Source of the DNA: Nocardioides kribbensis
GTDB lineage: Bacteria; Actinomycetota; Actinomycetes; Propionibacteriales; Nocardioidaceae
NCBI RefSeq assembly: GCF_015070375.1
Contig: NZ_JADCLL010000010.1
Span: forward strand, 124,001-188,000
Reading direction: 5' to 3'
Length of the DNA: 64,000 nt
The translations under genes and the position numbers were made by a program. A model generated the notes under the pieces. It searched no databases. It saw only the letters and a program-made list of their open reading frames with translations, and was not told the DNA's origin. Positions 29,801 through 38,000 of the stretch are shown in pieces. The first letter of the stretch is position 1, and each line of letters begins with the position of its first letter.

Positions 29801-30365
29801 CGACTTCGAGATCCCGCTCGACGGTGGCGACGTGCGCGGGCGGCCCGCCGAGGTGCACCTGCGCGGCCTCGGGCGGCTGCTGCGCCAGCACCTCCCGGCC
29901 GACGACGCGCTCGCGCCGTACGCCGCGCGGCTGGAGCAGCCGCTGCTGGGCGGGCAGGTGCTGCGGGGCTACCTCTCGGGATCCATCGACGTGGTGCTGC
30001 GCGCGGAGGTCGACGGGGCGACACGCTTCGTCGTGGTCGACTACAAGACCAACCTGCTCGGCGAGCCCGGGCGCCCGCTCACCGCGGCCGACTACGCCCC
30101 CGACCGGCTGCGCGAGGCGATGCTGCACTCGCACTACCCGCTCCAGGCGCTGCTCTACTCCGTGGTCACCCACCGGTTCCTGCGCTGGCGCGTGCCCGGC
30201 TACGACCCGGCGGTGCACCTGGGCGGCGTGGCCTACCTCTACGTCCGCGGCATGTGCGGACCCGAGACCCCCGTCGTCGACGGCCACCCCGCCGGCGTCT
30301 TCAGCTGGCGACCGCCCGCCTCCCTCGTGGTGGCCGCCTCCGACCTGCTGGCGGGTGCGCCGTGA
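26856..30365 (+). CDS. recB: Exodeoxyribonuclease V subunit beta (RecB)
   Basis: The 1,169-residue product is an SF1A 3'-5' helicase plus nuclease. Walker A is in LLEASAGTGKTWT (Lys50), Walker B/motif II is VLVDEFQDTDPVQW, and motif V is VVTVHGSKGLQYPVCYLPF. The C-terminal nuclease domain keeps its metal and catalytic residues in VVDYKTNLLG (Asp1062, Lys1064) plus GFGSLVHAVLEH and LQALLYSVVTHRF, so cutting activity should be intact. The GTG at 26856 overlaps the recC stop (GTGA); an adjacent GTG at 26853 and an ATG at 26931 are alternatives, the latter removing 25 poorly conserved residues. A Pro/Ala/Glu-rich insert (about 850-910) links helicase and nuclease. Confidence 0.94.
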   Translation: MTPGEAGAAATDRAGADPGAGTSGAMAPFDVTGPLPTGTTLLEASAGTGKTWTVGALVTRYVAEGRARLDEMLVITFGRAASQELRERVREQLVAAERALGDPAGVAPDDALLTLLVHGTASAPVDDAERAERRHRLRDALAGFDGATIATTHQFCQLVLRSLGVAGDTDTGATLVESLDDLVVEVVDDLYLARFGHLPDAPPFDRATALELARAAVGDPQARLVPDGGPGSEPAPDPGTPGGARLAFAAAVRAEVDRRKRRLGVLGYDDLLSRLAGALEADDAPARERMRARWRIVLVDEFQDTDPVQWQVLDRAFSGAATMVLIGDPKQAIYAFRGGDVVAYLAAASTATHRATLATNWRSDDGLVRRLQTVLRGAALGHPEIVVRDVAAHHGADGAPPRLAGAPHPSPFRLRQVLRPGFRLLRSGDIRAADAREHVARDCAGDIAALLASDASWEGRPLRAADVAVLVATRDHGLLVQRALAERGVASVVAGGGHVFATPAADDWLALLEGLEQPHRSGRVRAAALTCFLGHDVADLDADGDPRADSRADSLTDAVSDTLRGWALLLRGRGVAALVEAAEERGLSARVLAGADGERLLTDLRHLAQVMHEVVVREQLGLTALLQWFRDERRRTAGTERPRRLDSDLAAVQVVTVHGSKGLQYPVCYLPFLFQTFVRPVEVARFHAGHDRALDVTGSGPHWAASAAAHQREDAGEELRDLYVALTRAQGQVVAWWAPTKNTADGGLHRLLLGRQPGVAVVPDQQPVRDDDYVTRVLGLLEELGGPTREESVVAEAAVTARATDDEPLILRRFGRAVDAEWRRTSYSGLIRVEEEQAGPAGPATPGVVSEPEEPGLQDEATLAGDALAAAATSAEAPGPVDPVAPVADAEPAAVSPMADLPAGAGFGSLVHAVLEHADPDAPDLLAELRGHTVEQLRWWPVDVPADDLAQALVPLHRTPLGPLLPGLTLGDIGLGDRLRELDFEIPLDGGDVRGRPAEVHLRGLGRLLRQHLPADDALAPYAARLEQPLLGGQVLRGYLSGSIDVVLRAEVDGATRFVVVDYKTNLLGEPGRPLTAADYAPDRLREAMLHSHYPLQALLYSVVTHRFLRWRVPGYDPAVHLGGVAYLYVRGMCGPETPVVDGHPAGVFSWRPPASLVVAASDLLAGAP

Positions 30366-32296
30366 TCGAGCTCTTCGACGTCGAGGACCCCCACGACCCG
30401 CGCCTGGCGCGGGGCGCCACGGGGCTGCTGCGCGACTTCAACCTCGCGGGGGTGCTGACCGCCGCCGACGTCCACGTCGCCGAGCGCGCCTGCGCACTGG
30501 CCGGGGAGGCCGACGAGGAGGTGCGCCTCGCGCTGGCCCTGGCCGTGCGCGCCGTGCGCCACGGATCGGTCTGCGTCGACCTCGCCGACCTGCTCGACCC
30601 CGCCGATCTCGCCGCCGCGCCGGAGGTCGCCGACCTGCCGTGGCCCGAGGCGACCGGGTGGGCCCAGCGGGTCGCGGCCGGGCCGCTGGCCGCCGCCGGG
30701 GTGGTGCGCGTCGAGGGCAGCCTGCTCTACCTCGACCGCTACTGGCGCGAGGAGGGGCAGGTGCGCGACGACCTGCTGGCCCGCGCCGGGCGCGCGGCGC
30801 CGACGGTCGACGAGCGCACCCTGCGCGCCGCGGAGGTGCGGGTCTTCCCCCACGACGGCTTCGACGAGCAGCGCGCCGCCGCGCGCACCGCCGCCGGCCG
30901 CTGGACCACCGTGCTCACCGGCGGACCCGGCACCGGCAAGACCACCGCGGTCGCGGGCCTGCTCGCCATGCTCGCCGAGCAGGCCGAGGCCACCGGCTCC
31001 CTCCCGCGGGTGGCGCTCACCGCGCCCACCGGCAAGGCCGCCGCCCGGCTCCAGCAGGCGGTGGCCGAGGCCTCGCTCACCCTCGACGAGGAGGACCGGG
31101 CGCGCCTCGCGCCGCTCGCGCTCACCGCCTCGACCCTGCACCGCCTGCTGGGCTGGCGCCCGGGCTCGCGCACGCGCTTCCGCCACCACCGCGGCAACCG
31201 GCTGCCGCACGACGTCATCGTCGTCGACGAGACCTCGATGGTGTCGCTGACCCTCATGGCCCGCCTGGTCGAGGCCGTGCGGCCCGAGGCCCGGCTCGTG
31301 CTGGTGGGCGACCCCGACCAGCTGGCGTCGGTCGAGGCCGGGGCCGTGCTCGCCGACCTCGTGGGTGGGCTCGCCGAGCGCGACCCCGGCGCCGTGGTCG
31401 CGCTGCGCACCTCCCACCGCTTCGGCGCCGGCATCGGGCGCCTCGCCGAGGCCGTGCGCGTCGGCGACGCCGACCGCGTCCTGGCGCTGCTCGCCGAGGG
31501 CGGCGAGGAGGTCGAGTGGATCGACCCCGGGCCCACCGCCGCCGGCGCGCCGCCCGGAGCCGCGGCGGCGCAGCCACCGGGGCCGGGGACGGCGCTGCTG
31601 CGTGAGGTGCTGCTGCGCCACGCCCTCGACCTGCGCGAGGCCGCAGCGGCGGGCGACGTCGAGACCGCGCTGGCCGTGCTCGAGCGCCACCGGCTCCTCT
31701 GCGCCCACCGCCAGGGCCCCTACGGCGTGCAGCACTGGAACCGTCAGGTCGAGCGCTGGGTCGCGGAGGCCACCGAGACGCCGGTCGGCCCCGGCTGGGG
31801 CCAGGAGTGGTACGTCGGACGCCCCCTGCTGGTGACCGCCAACGACTACGGCCTGCACCTCTTCAACGGCGACACCGGTGTGGTGGTCGCCGGGCCCGAG
31901 GACCCCGACGGGCCCACGTCGCAGCCCCGGACCGCGGGGCGGGCCGACCGTCGCGGCCGGGGCGGGCCCGCCCTGCGCGCGGTCGTCGCCGGGGTGGGCG
32001 ACCACCTCGAGCTCAGCCCCTCGCGCCTGGGTGACGTCGACACCATGCACGCGATGACGATCCACAAGAGCCAGGGCAGCCAGGCCGACGAGGTGACCGT
32101 GCTGCTGCCGCCGGAGGACTCCCCGCTGCTGAGCCGCGAGCTGTTCTACACCGCGGTCACCCGGGCCCGTCGGCGCGTGCGCGTGGTCGGCACGGAGTCG
32201 GCCGTGCGGGCCGCCGTCGAGCGCCGCGCACGGCGCGCCACGGGCCTGCGCCAGCGGCTGGCCGGCGCCCACACCCCCGCTGCGGGGGGCCCGTAG
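30362..32296 (+). CDS. recD: Exodeoxyribonuclease V subunit alpha (RecD)
   Basis: The 644-residue product is an SF1B 5'-3' helicase. Walker A is in TVLTGGPGTGKTTAVAGLLA (about 183-202), then LTAPTGKAAARLQQA, Walker B VIVVDETSMVSLTLMARLVEA and GDPDQLASVEAGAVLADL; near the end are TIHKSQGSQADEVTVLLP and LFYTAVTRARRRVRVVG. It is the fast lead motor of RecBCD before Chi. The GTG at 30362 overlaps the recB stop by 4 bp (GTGA), implying translational coupling. An unusual Ala/Pro-rich insert (about residues 388-412) and another Gly/Arg-rich one (about 520-540) lengthen the protein slightly. Confidence 0.94.
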   Translation: MIELFDVEDPHDPRLARGATGLLRDFNLAGVLTAADVHVAERACALAGEADEEVRLALALAVRAVRHGSVCVDLADLLDPADLAAAPEVADLPWPEATGWAQRVAAGPLAAAGVVRVEGSLLYLDRYWREEGQVRDDLLARAGRAAPTVDERTLRAAEVRVFPHDGFDEQRAAARTAAGRWTTVLTGGPGTGKTTAVAGLLAMLAEQAEATGSLPRVALTAPTGKAAARLQQAVAEASLTLDEEDRARLAPLALTASTLHRLLGWRPGSRTRFRHHRGNRLPHDVIVVDETSMVSLTLMARLVEAVRPEARLVLVGDPDQLASVEAGAVLADLVGGLAERDPGAVVALRTSHRFGAGIGRLAEAVRVGDADRVLALLAEGGEEVEWIDPGPTAAGAPPGAAAAQPPGPGTALLREVLLRHALDLREAAAAGDVETALAVLERHRLLCAHRQGPYGVQHWNRQVERWVAEATETPVGPGWGQEWYVGRPLLVTANDYGLHLFNGDTGVVVAGPEDPDGPTSQPRTAGRADRRGRGGPALRAVVAGVGDHLELSPSRLGDVDTMHAMTIHKSQGSQADEVTVLLPPEDSPLLSRELFYTAVTRARRRVRVVGTESAVRAAVERRARRATGLRQRLAGAHTPAAGGP

Positions 32297-32334
32297 TGCG
32301 GACAGCGGGAAATCCGCCGGCAACACCGACGCAC

Positions 32335-32340
32335 TAGGGT
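32335..32340 (+). promoter_or_regulatory. -10 hexamer of a leaderless promoter (TAGGGT)
   Basis: TAGGGT ends 6 nt before the GTG at 32347. Confidence 0.62.
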
Positions 32341-32346
32341 CGCGGC

Positions 32347-32955
32347 GTGTCCTTCCTGCTGCGTGTCGAGCTGCCCGACGTCCCCGGATCGCTGGGACGC
32401 CTCGCGGGCGCCATCGGTGAGGCCGGGGGCGACATCGAGGCGATCGAGATCGTCGAGAAGCGCCACGACGGCACGGCCCTCGACGACGTGCTGCTCGAGC
32501 TGCCGCCCACCGCCATGCCCGACACCATCGTCTCGGCCTGCAACGCGCTCGCCGGGGTCCGGGTGGTGTGGATCAGTCGCTACGGCGCCGGTGGCAACCT
32601 CTTCCTCGACCTCGAGGCCGTCGAGGACCTCACCACCAACCCGAGCGAGGCCCCCGACCGGCTGGTCGACCTGCTGCCGGTGGTCTTCCGCTCCGACTGG
32701 GCCGCGCGGGTGCACCGCTCGCAGGGCGTCACCTACGCCACCGCGGCGGCCCCCGCCGTGCTCCCCTTCGTCGAGGTCGAGCGCGCGGCGCGCCTCGAGG
32801 TCGAGGGCGAGGAGACGACCATCCACGTCGGCGCCCGGCTCTCGGGCAACGAGATCGTCGTCGTCGGGCGCCGCGGCGGCCCGGAGTTCCTCGACTCCGA
32901 GGTCGCCCGGATCGGCCACCTGGCCGGCCTGGCCATGACCATCGCCCGGCCCTGA
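32347..32955 (+). CDS. ACT-domain protein
   Basis: The 202-residue product begins with an ACT domain (about 1-80: RVELPDVPGSLGRLAGAIGEAGGDIEAIEIVEK), the ligand-binding fold found in amino-acid-controlled enzymes. The second half (about 85-200) has mixed alpha/beta character with VARIGHLAGLAMTIARP at the end and may be a GAF-like or further ACT-type domain; I cannot name it. No enzyme domain is attached, so it is probably a small regulatory or sensor protein. The GTG start with TAGGGT 6 nt upstream marks a leaderless gene. It is convergent with the deazaflavin reductase gene, a hairpin terminator lying between them. Confidence 0.8.
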   Translation: MSFLLRVELPDVPGSLGRLAGAIGEAGGDIEAIEIVEKRHDGTALDDVLLELPPTAMPDTIVSACNALAGVRVVWISRYGAGGNLFLDLEAVEDLTTNPSEAPDRLVDLLPVVFRSDWAARVHRSQGVTYATAAAPAVLPFVEVERAARLEVEGEETTIHVGARLSGNEIVVVGRRGGPEFLDSEVARIGHLAGLAMTIARP

Positions 32956-32983
32956 CCCGGTGACCCTGACCTGGTGGGCCTGA

Positions 32984-33003
32984 CCCGGCCCGAGCGGGCC
33001 GGG
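32984..33003. terminator. Hairpin between convergent genes
   Basis: CCCGGCCCG (32984-32992) pairs with CGGGCCGGG (32995-33003). The loop is very tight, so the outer 7-8 pairs are probably used. Confidence 0.6.
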
Positions 33004-33005
33004 CC

Positions 33006-33452
33006 TCAGTCGGTGCGCTCGAGCAGGAAGACCGGGATCTCGCGGTCGGTCTTCTCCTGGTACTCGGCGTACGGCGAGTAGACCGCCACCGCCCGCTCCC
33101 ACCACACGGCGCGCTCCTCGCCCTCGGCCACGCGCGCCCGGTAGGTGTGGGGCTCGGGGCCGTCCTGGAGCTCGACCTCGGGGTGGGCCAGGAAGTTGTG
33201 GTACCACGTCGGGTGCTCGGGGGCGCCGCCCTTGGAGGCGACCGCGGCGTAGACGCCGTCGTGCTCGACGCGCATCACGGGGTTCTTGCGCAGCTTGCCG
33301 GACTTCGCGCCCCGCGAGGTGATCACCACGATCGGCCAGTCGGGGCGGTCGGGCAGCGTGTTGGCCTCGGCGCCGCCGGTGGCCTCGTAGCGCTCGACCT
33401 GCTCGCGGACCCACTTCTCGGGGCTCGGCTCGTACTCTCCACTCAGTGCCAT
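33006..33452 (-). CDS. Deazaflavin (F420)-dependent nitroreductase-family protein
   Basis: The 148-residue product belongs to the Ddn/split-beta-barrel FDOR-A family that uses F420H2. Motifs: WPIVVITSRGAKSGKLRKNPVMRVEHDG (about 40-67), VYAAVASKGGAPEHPTWYHNFLAHPEVELQ (about 68-97) and AVYSPYAEYQEKTDREIPVFLLER (about 123-146). The KSGKLRKNP segment is the F420 phosphate-binding part. Mycobacterial relatives reduce quinones and activate nitroimidazole prodrugs; neighbouring menB (menaquinone synthesis) makes a quinone substrate attractive but unproven. The ATG at 33450-33452 has no evident ribosome site. The length matches the family. Confidence 0.9.
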   Translation of the reverse strand: MALSGEYEPSPEKWVREQVERYEATGGAEANTLPDRPDWPIVVITSRGAKSGKLRKNPVMRVEHDGVYAAVASKGGAPEHPTWYHNFLAHPEVELQDGPEPHTYRARVAEGEERAVWWERAVAVYSPYAEYQEKTDREIPVFLLERTD

Positions 33453-33518
33453 GGGGCCAGGAGACCACGCGGCGCGGCGGTATTCCAGACCCCGGCGGGT
33501 CGCAGCGGCCCACGGCGA

Positions 33519-33524
33519 TAGCCT
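33519..33524 (+). promoter_or_regulatory. -10 hexamer of the menB leaderless promoter (TAGCCT)
   Basis: TAGCCT ends 6 nt before the ATG at 33531. Confidence 0.6.
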
Positions 33525-33530
33525 GCCCGC

Positions 33531-34448
33531 ATGAGCGCCATCGACGGGGTGTCGGAGATCTTCGACGCCGAGGCCTGGGACGTCGTGCCCGGCTTCGAGG
33601 ACCTGACCGACCTGACCTACCACCGCGCGCGGGCGCACGGCACGGTGCGGGTGGCCTTCGACCGCCCCGACGTGCTCAACGCCTTCCGCCCCCACACCGT
33701 CGACGAGCTGCTGCGGGTGCTCGAGCACGCCCGCACCACCAGCGACGTCGGCTGCGTCCTGCTCACCGGCAACGGCCCGGCCGAGCGGCACGGCAAGTGG
33801 GCCTTCTGCACCGGCGGCGACCAGCGCATCCGCGGCCGCGCGGGCTACCAGTACGCCGAGGGCGAGACCGTCGAGACCGTCGACAAGGCCCGCCTCGGGC
33901 GCCTGCACATCCTCGAGGTGCAGCGGCTGATCCGCTTCATGCCCAAGGTCGTCATCTGCGTCGTGCCGGGCTGGACCGCCGGCGGCGGCCACAGCCTCCA
34001 CGTCGTGTGCGACCTGACCCTGGCCAGCCTCGAGCAGGCCCGCTTCAAGCAGACCGACGCCGACGTCGGCTCCTTCGACGGCGGCTTCGGCTCGGCCTAC
34101 CTCGCCCGCCAGGTCGGTCAGAAGGTCGCCCGCGAGATCTTCTTCCTCGGCCAGGAGTACTCCGCCGAGGACGGCGTGCGCATGGGCACCGTCAACCGCG
34201 CCGTGCCCCACGCCGAGCTCGAGGCCACCGCCCTGGAGTGGGGCCGCCTGGTCAACGGCAAGTCGCCCACCGCCCAGCGGATGCTGAAGTACTCCTTCAA
34301 CGCCATCGACGACGGCCTCGTGGGCCAGCAGCTCTTCGCGGGGGAGACCACCCGCCTGGCCTACATGACCGACGAGGCCCAGGAGGGCCGCGACCAGTTC
34401 CTCGAGAAGCGCGAGCCCGACTGGTCGCCCTTCCCCTGGTACTACTGA
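33531..34448 (+). CDS. menB: 1,4-dihydroxy-2-naphthoyl-CoA synthase
   Basis: The 305-residue crotonase-fold product closes the naphthoate ring in menaquinone synthesis, turning O-succinylbenzoyl-CoA into 1,4-dihydroxy-2-naphthoyl-CoA. It shows the MenB pattern: RVAFDRPDVLNAFRPHTVDEL (about 42-62), KWAFCTGGDQRIRG, GWTAGGGHSLHVVCDLTLAS (oxyanion hole), QTDADVGSFDGGFGSAYLAR with the catalytic Asp, and the terminal WSPFPWYY typical of MenB. The length is at the upper end of the family because of a 20-residue N-terminal extension also seen in actinobacterial forms. No other men genes are in the window. The start is set by TAGCCT 6 nt upstream of ATG. Confidence 0.95.
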   Translation: MSAIDGVSEIFDAEAWDVVPGFEDLTDLTYHRARAHGTVRVAFDRPDVLNAFRPHTVDELLRVLEHARTTSDVGCVLLTGNGPAERHGKWAFCTGGDQRIRGRAGYQYAEGETVETVDKARLGRLHILEVQRLIRFMPKVVICVVPGWTAGGGHSLHVVCDLTLASLEQARFKQTDADVGSFDGGFGSAYLARQVGQKVAREIFFLGQEYSAEDGVRMGTVNRAVPHAELEATALEWGRLVNGKSPTAQRMLKYSFNAIDDGLVGQQLFAGETTRLAYMTDEAQEGRDQFLEKREPDWSPFPWYY

Positions 34449-34531
34449 GGCGCCGCCCGTCCGGGGACCTCGGCCGGCACAGTCGCACGGAGCGATCGTC
34501 GCAACAGGGCGCCGCAGGGCGGCGGCCACGC

Positions 34532-34537
34532 TAGATT
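34532..34537 (+). promoter_or_regulatory. -10 hexamer for the cNMP-binding gene (TAGATT)
   Basis: TAGATT predicts a start near 34544, giving a leader of about 60 nt before the ATG at 34605, unlike the leaderless neighbours. Confidence 0.5.
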
Positions 34538-34604
34538 GAACTCATCCGTCGCGAGGTGCGGGAAACGCGCCGACCGGTCCGCACCTCAGCCACTCGGAGT
34601 CACC

Positions 34605-35027
34605 ATGGCCCTGTCCAACCAGGATCTCCACAACCACCTCTCCGCAGTCCCTCTCTTCACCGGGCTGACGAAGAAGCAGCGCTCGCGCCTCATCGACGCG
34701 GCCCGCGACGTGCAGCACCACGACGGGCACGAGGTCGCTCGCGAGGGCGCAGGGGCGCTCGCCCTCCACGTCGTGCTCGAGGGGTACGCCACGGTGTCGG
34801 TAGGGACTGACAAGCGGCGCACCCTGGGCCCGGGTGACTACTTCGGGGAGATCAGCCTCCTCGACGGCCGGCCCCGCTCGGCGACCGTGGTCGCCGACGG
34901 TCCGCTCCGCACACTCGCCGTGCCCTACGTGGCCTTCCAGGCGGTGCTCGACAGCGAGCCCGGTGTCGCCCGAGCGCTGCTGGTCCTCCTGTGCCACCGG
35001 CTCCGGGAGGCGGAGGCTCGGAACTGA
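34605..35027 (+). CDS. Stand-alone cyclic-nucleotide-binding domain protein
   Basis: The 140-residue product is a single CRP/EPAC-type cNMP domain: LSAVPLFTGLTKKQRSRLIDAARDV, then GDYFGEISLLDGRPRSATVVA (about 76-96), the phosphate-binding cassette with Gly-Glu and Arg-Ser-Ala in canonical positions. There is no DNA-binding helix-turn-helix, so it is not a CRP factor. The ATG at 34605 with GGAG at 34596-34599 is preferred over an upstream TTG frame. It is convergent with a class III adenylyl cyclase gene, so it may be a cAMP receptor for that cyclase. The base composition here and in the cyclase gene is somewhat less extreme than in neighbours. Confidence 0.88.
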   Translation: MALSNQDLHNHLSAVPLFTGLTKKQRSRLIDAARDVQHHDGHEVAREGAGALALHVVLEGYATVSVGTDKRRTLGPGDYFGEISLLDGRPRSATVVADGPLRTLAVPYVAFQAVLDSEPGVARALLVLLCHRLREAEARN

Positions 35028-35055
35028 CCCGGGCCGGCTCGCGCTGAGCCCGGGT
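35027..35055. terminator. Hairpin between the cNMP-binding and cyclase genes
   Basis: ACCCGGGC (35027-35034) pairs with GCCCGGGT (35048-35055) between convergent genes and overlaps the stop of the plus-strand gene. Confidence 0.65.
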
Positions 35056-35059
35056 ACAT

Positions 35060-38000
35060 CTAGAGGTCGCTGTCGCGAGCCAGTTCGTCCAAGTCGCTGA
35101 GCACCCCGGCTGCTCCCAGGTGGGCGTAGGTCTGGCGCGCCCCGTCGACCAGCACCGCGGCCTCGGGGGCGCGCCCCTGCCCTACCAGCCATCGCGCCAG
35201 CTCGTGGCGGGTCCGGGCCAGGAGGAACGGCGCGCCGTAGGACGCGTGCGCGCGCTCGGCGTCCCGGAAATGCTGCTCGGGGTCTCCTCCGTCTGCGGCT
35301 GTGGCCATGCCACGCAGCCGCGCGACCTCTGCGCGGGTGATCGGACGCCACCGCGAGGCCGCGATCCGCTGGGGGATGGCGAGGAGCTCGCGTGCGCCCT
35401 CGCGTGCGCCGGCCCGGATCTGGAGCTCGACCGCCGGAGCCCACAGCATCTCGACGTCCTCGACCATGCTTCCGTCACCGAAGGCCGCCACCACCCCGCT
35501 GTGCGCCCGCGCAGCGGCGACCTGCAGCTCCCCACGGGAGGCCGCGAGCAGGGCCGCGGTCACGGCGGCACCCGCCTGTTCCCAGGGATCCTCGGAGTCG
35601 ATGAAGGTGATCGGCGGTGTGTCGGCGCCACGCGCGAGGAGGATCTCGACCTGCTTGAGGCGCAATGCGCCCTCGGCGCTGGTGACCTCGCGGCCGTCGA
35701 ACCACTCCGCGAGCTCGGTCAGCAGCCGGTCCCAGTCACCGGCCAGCCACCACGCGAACGAGCCGTTGAGGAGGGCGACCTCAGTGAGGTAGCTGTCGCC
35801 GGTCCGCCGGCACGTGGTGACGGCCTCGTCCACCTGCTCCAGTGCGCGGGGGAGGTTGCGGAGGTAGGTCTCGGAGGACAGGTTGGACAGTGACCGCCCG
35901 AGCTGAGGCAGCTGCCGGTGCTCGCGGGCCAATGCCACGCACGCCTCTGTCACTGCGTGGTACGCCGTCGGTGCCCCGACGTCCCCCAGGAGGACCGCCA
36001 CCCGGTTGAGGGCCCGGATGAGCCGGCCCGGCTCGCCGTGCTCCTCGGCCAGACGCAGCGTCTCGACGGCGAGGAACAGCTTTCCCTCGAGACCGTCCAG
36101 CTCCCGGGTGCTGAGCTGCGCTGCCAGCAGGTCGAGCCGGAGCCCGCTGTCGTCCTCGGGGCCGAGGAGCGCGACGCCTGCACGCCCCAGCGCCACCGAC
36201 TCCTCGGGGCGGCCGAGAGCGACCATGATGCGTGTCTGCACCGCGACGACGCGGGCCGCACCGGTGTGGTCTCCCAGCACCTCGTAGGCGGCCCGGGCGG
36301 CAACGGCGAGTGCGTCGGCCTGTCTCGTCTCCCCCGCCAAGTGCGCGACCCGGGCGGCGCGTTCCTGCAAGGCGGCGGTCCCGGCGACGTCGGTCGTCAG
36401 GTCCAGAGCCGCTGCGGTCGAGCGCAGCGCCTCCTTGGGCGATCCGAGCGCCTCGGCCCGCTCGGCTGAGGCGATCAGGTGGAGCCTGGCCCGTTCGGCG
36501 ATCCGCTCGCGGTCAGGGTCGTGGGCCGCGCTGGCGCCCAGTGCGTCGAGCAGGTGTTGCGCGGTCACCCCCGCCAGCGAGGCTGCGACGTCGTCCTGCA
36601 ACGTCTCGAGGTGCCCGGCGGCGGCGAGGTGTCGAGCCTTGCGGTCACGACGGCTCAGGGTGCCGTACGCGACCTCGCGCACAAGAGTCTGGAGAAATCG
36701 GTACTGGCCCAGCTCCGGCGAGCGCGGATCGACCTGTGCCTCGATGATCCCCTTGCGCATCAGCCCTGTCAGGGACTGGTCGACGCTCCACCCGCTGACG
36801 TCGGCCAGCACCAGGAGACCCTCGTGGGTGAAGGACATCCCTAGGAGACTGGCGTCCTGGGCGGTCCGCCGCTCCAGCGGGGTGAGGGTGTCCAGGCGCG
36901 CGGCGATGAGGGTCTGCAGGCTCGTAGGAGCGGTCAACTGCTCGAGGTCGACGCCGCCGCCATGGTCCACGAACACGTGGCGCCCGTCCCGCTCGACCAC
37001 GGCGTCACGGTCGACCAGCGCGCGCACGGTCTCGACCGCGTAGAGGGGGACCCCCTCGGCACGCGCGACGACGGCCGCCCTCGCCCGCTCCGGGAGGTCG
37101 AGGACGAGTGCGTCGACCAGCGCGGCCATTGTTTGGTCGTCGATGGGCTCGAGCGCGACGACGCTCGCACGCCGACCTGAGGCCAGCGACGGGTGCTCTG
37201 CGAGGAGCTCGGGACGCGTGAGCGCAACGACGAACAGCGTGCACTGGCAGGCGGAGAGGAGGTGCTCAACGAGGTCAAGCAGGCCGGAATCGGCGTGCTG
37301 CAGGTCCTCGAGGACCAAGGTGACGGGGTCGCCGTTGGAACCTACGAGATCCAGGAAGGTCGTCCAGGCCGCGAAAAGATCGGTGCGGTCGAACCCCGAG
37401 CCGTCGCCGGTGCCGAGCAACGCCTCCACCCGCGGCTGCAGCCACGCGCTCTCGGCGGGGTCGGCGGCCCAACGGGCCAGGCCCGTCGCCACCTTGGTGC
37501 CCACCGTCGCCGCGTCGTCGCTCTCGAGGACGCCCAGCCGCGAGCGGACCATCTCGGCGAAGGCCCAGAACGCCACGCCGTCGCCGTAGGAGAGACAGCG
37601 GCCCCGATGCCACCAGACGCCGTCCGTCAGACCGTCGACGTACTTCTCCCACTCCCAGCCCAGGCGACTCTTGCCGATGCCGGCCATGCCCGTGACGAAG
37701 ACGATGCGGCTGCTGCTGTCGACCTGTGTCGCGTGGAACAGCTCCTTCAGACGCCGCAGTTCGGCGTCACGGCCGGTCAGCGGCGCCTCGAGCCCATCGA
37801 CCCGTTGGGCGCCGCCGACAGCCGCCACGATGGCGTCCGCGCGGAAGAGCCGTACAGGATCGGACTTGCCCTTCATCAGGTGCTCGCCGACATCGGTAAA
37901 GGCGACCGCCGCAGCGGTCAGGCCCCGTGTCTCCTGGTCGACCCACACGGTCCCCGGCGCGGCTGCGCCCTGGACGCGAGCCGCGGTGTTGACCGCGTCC

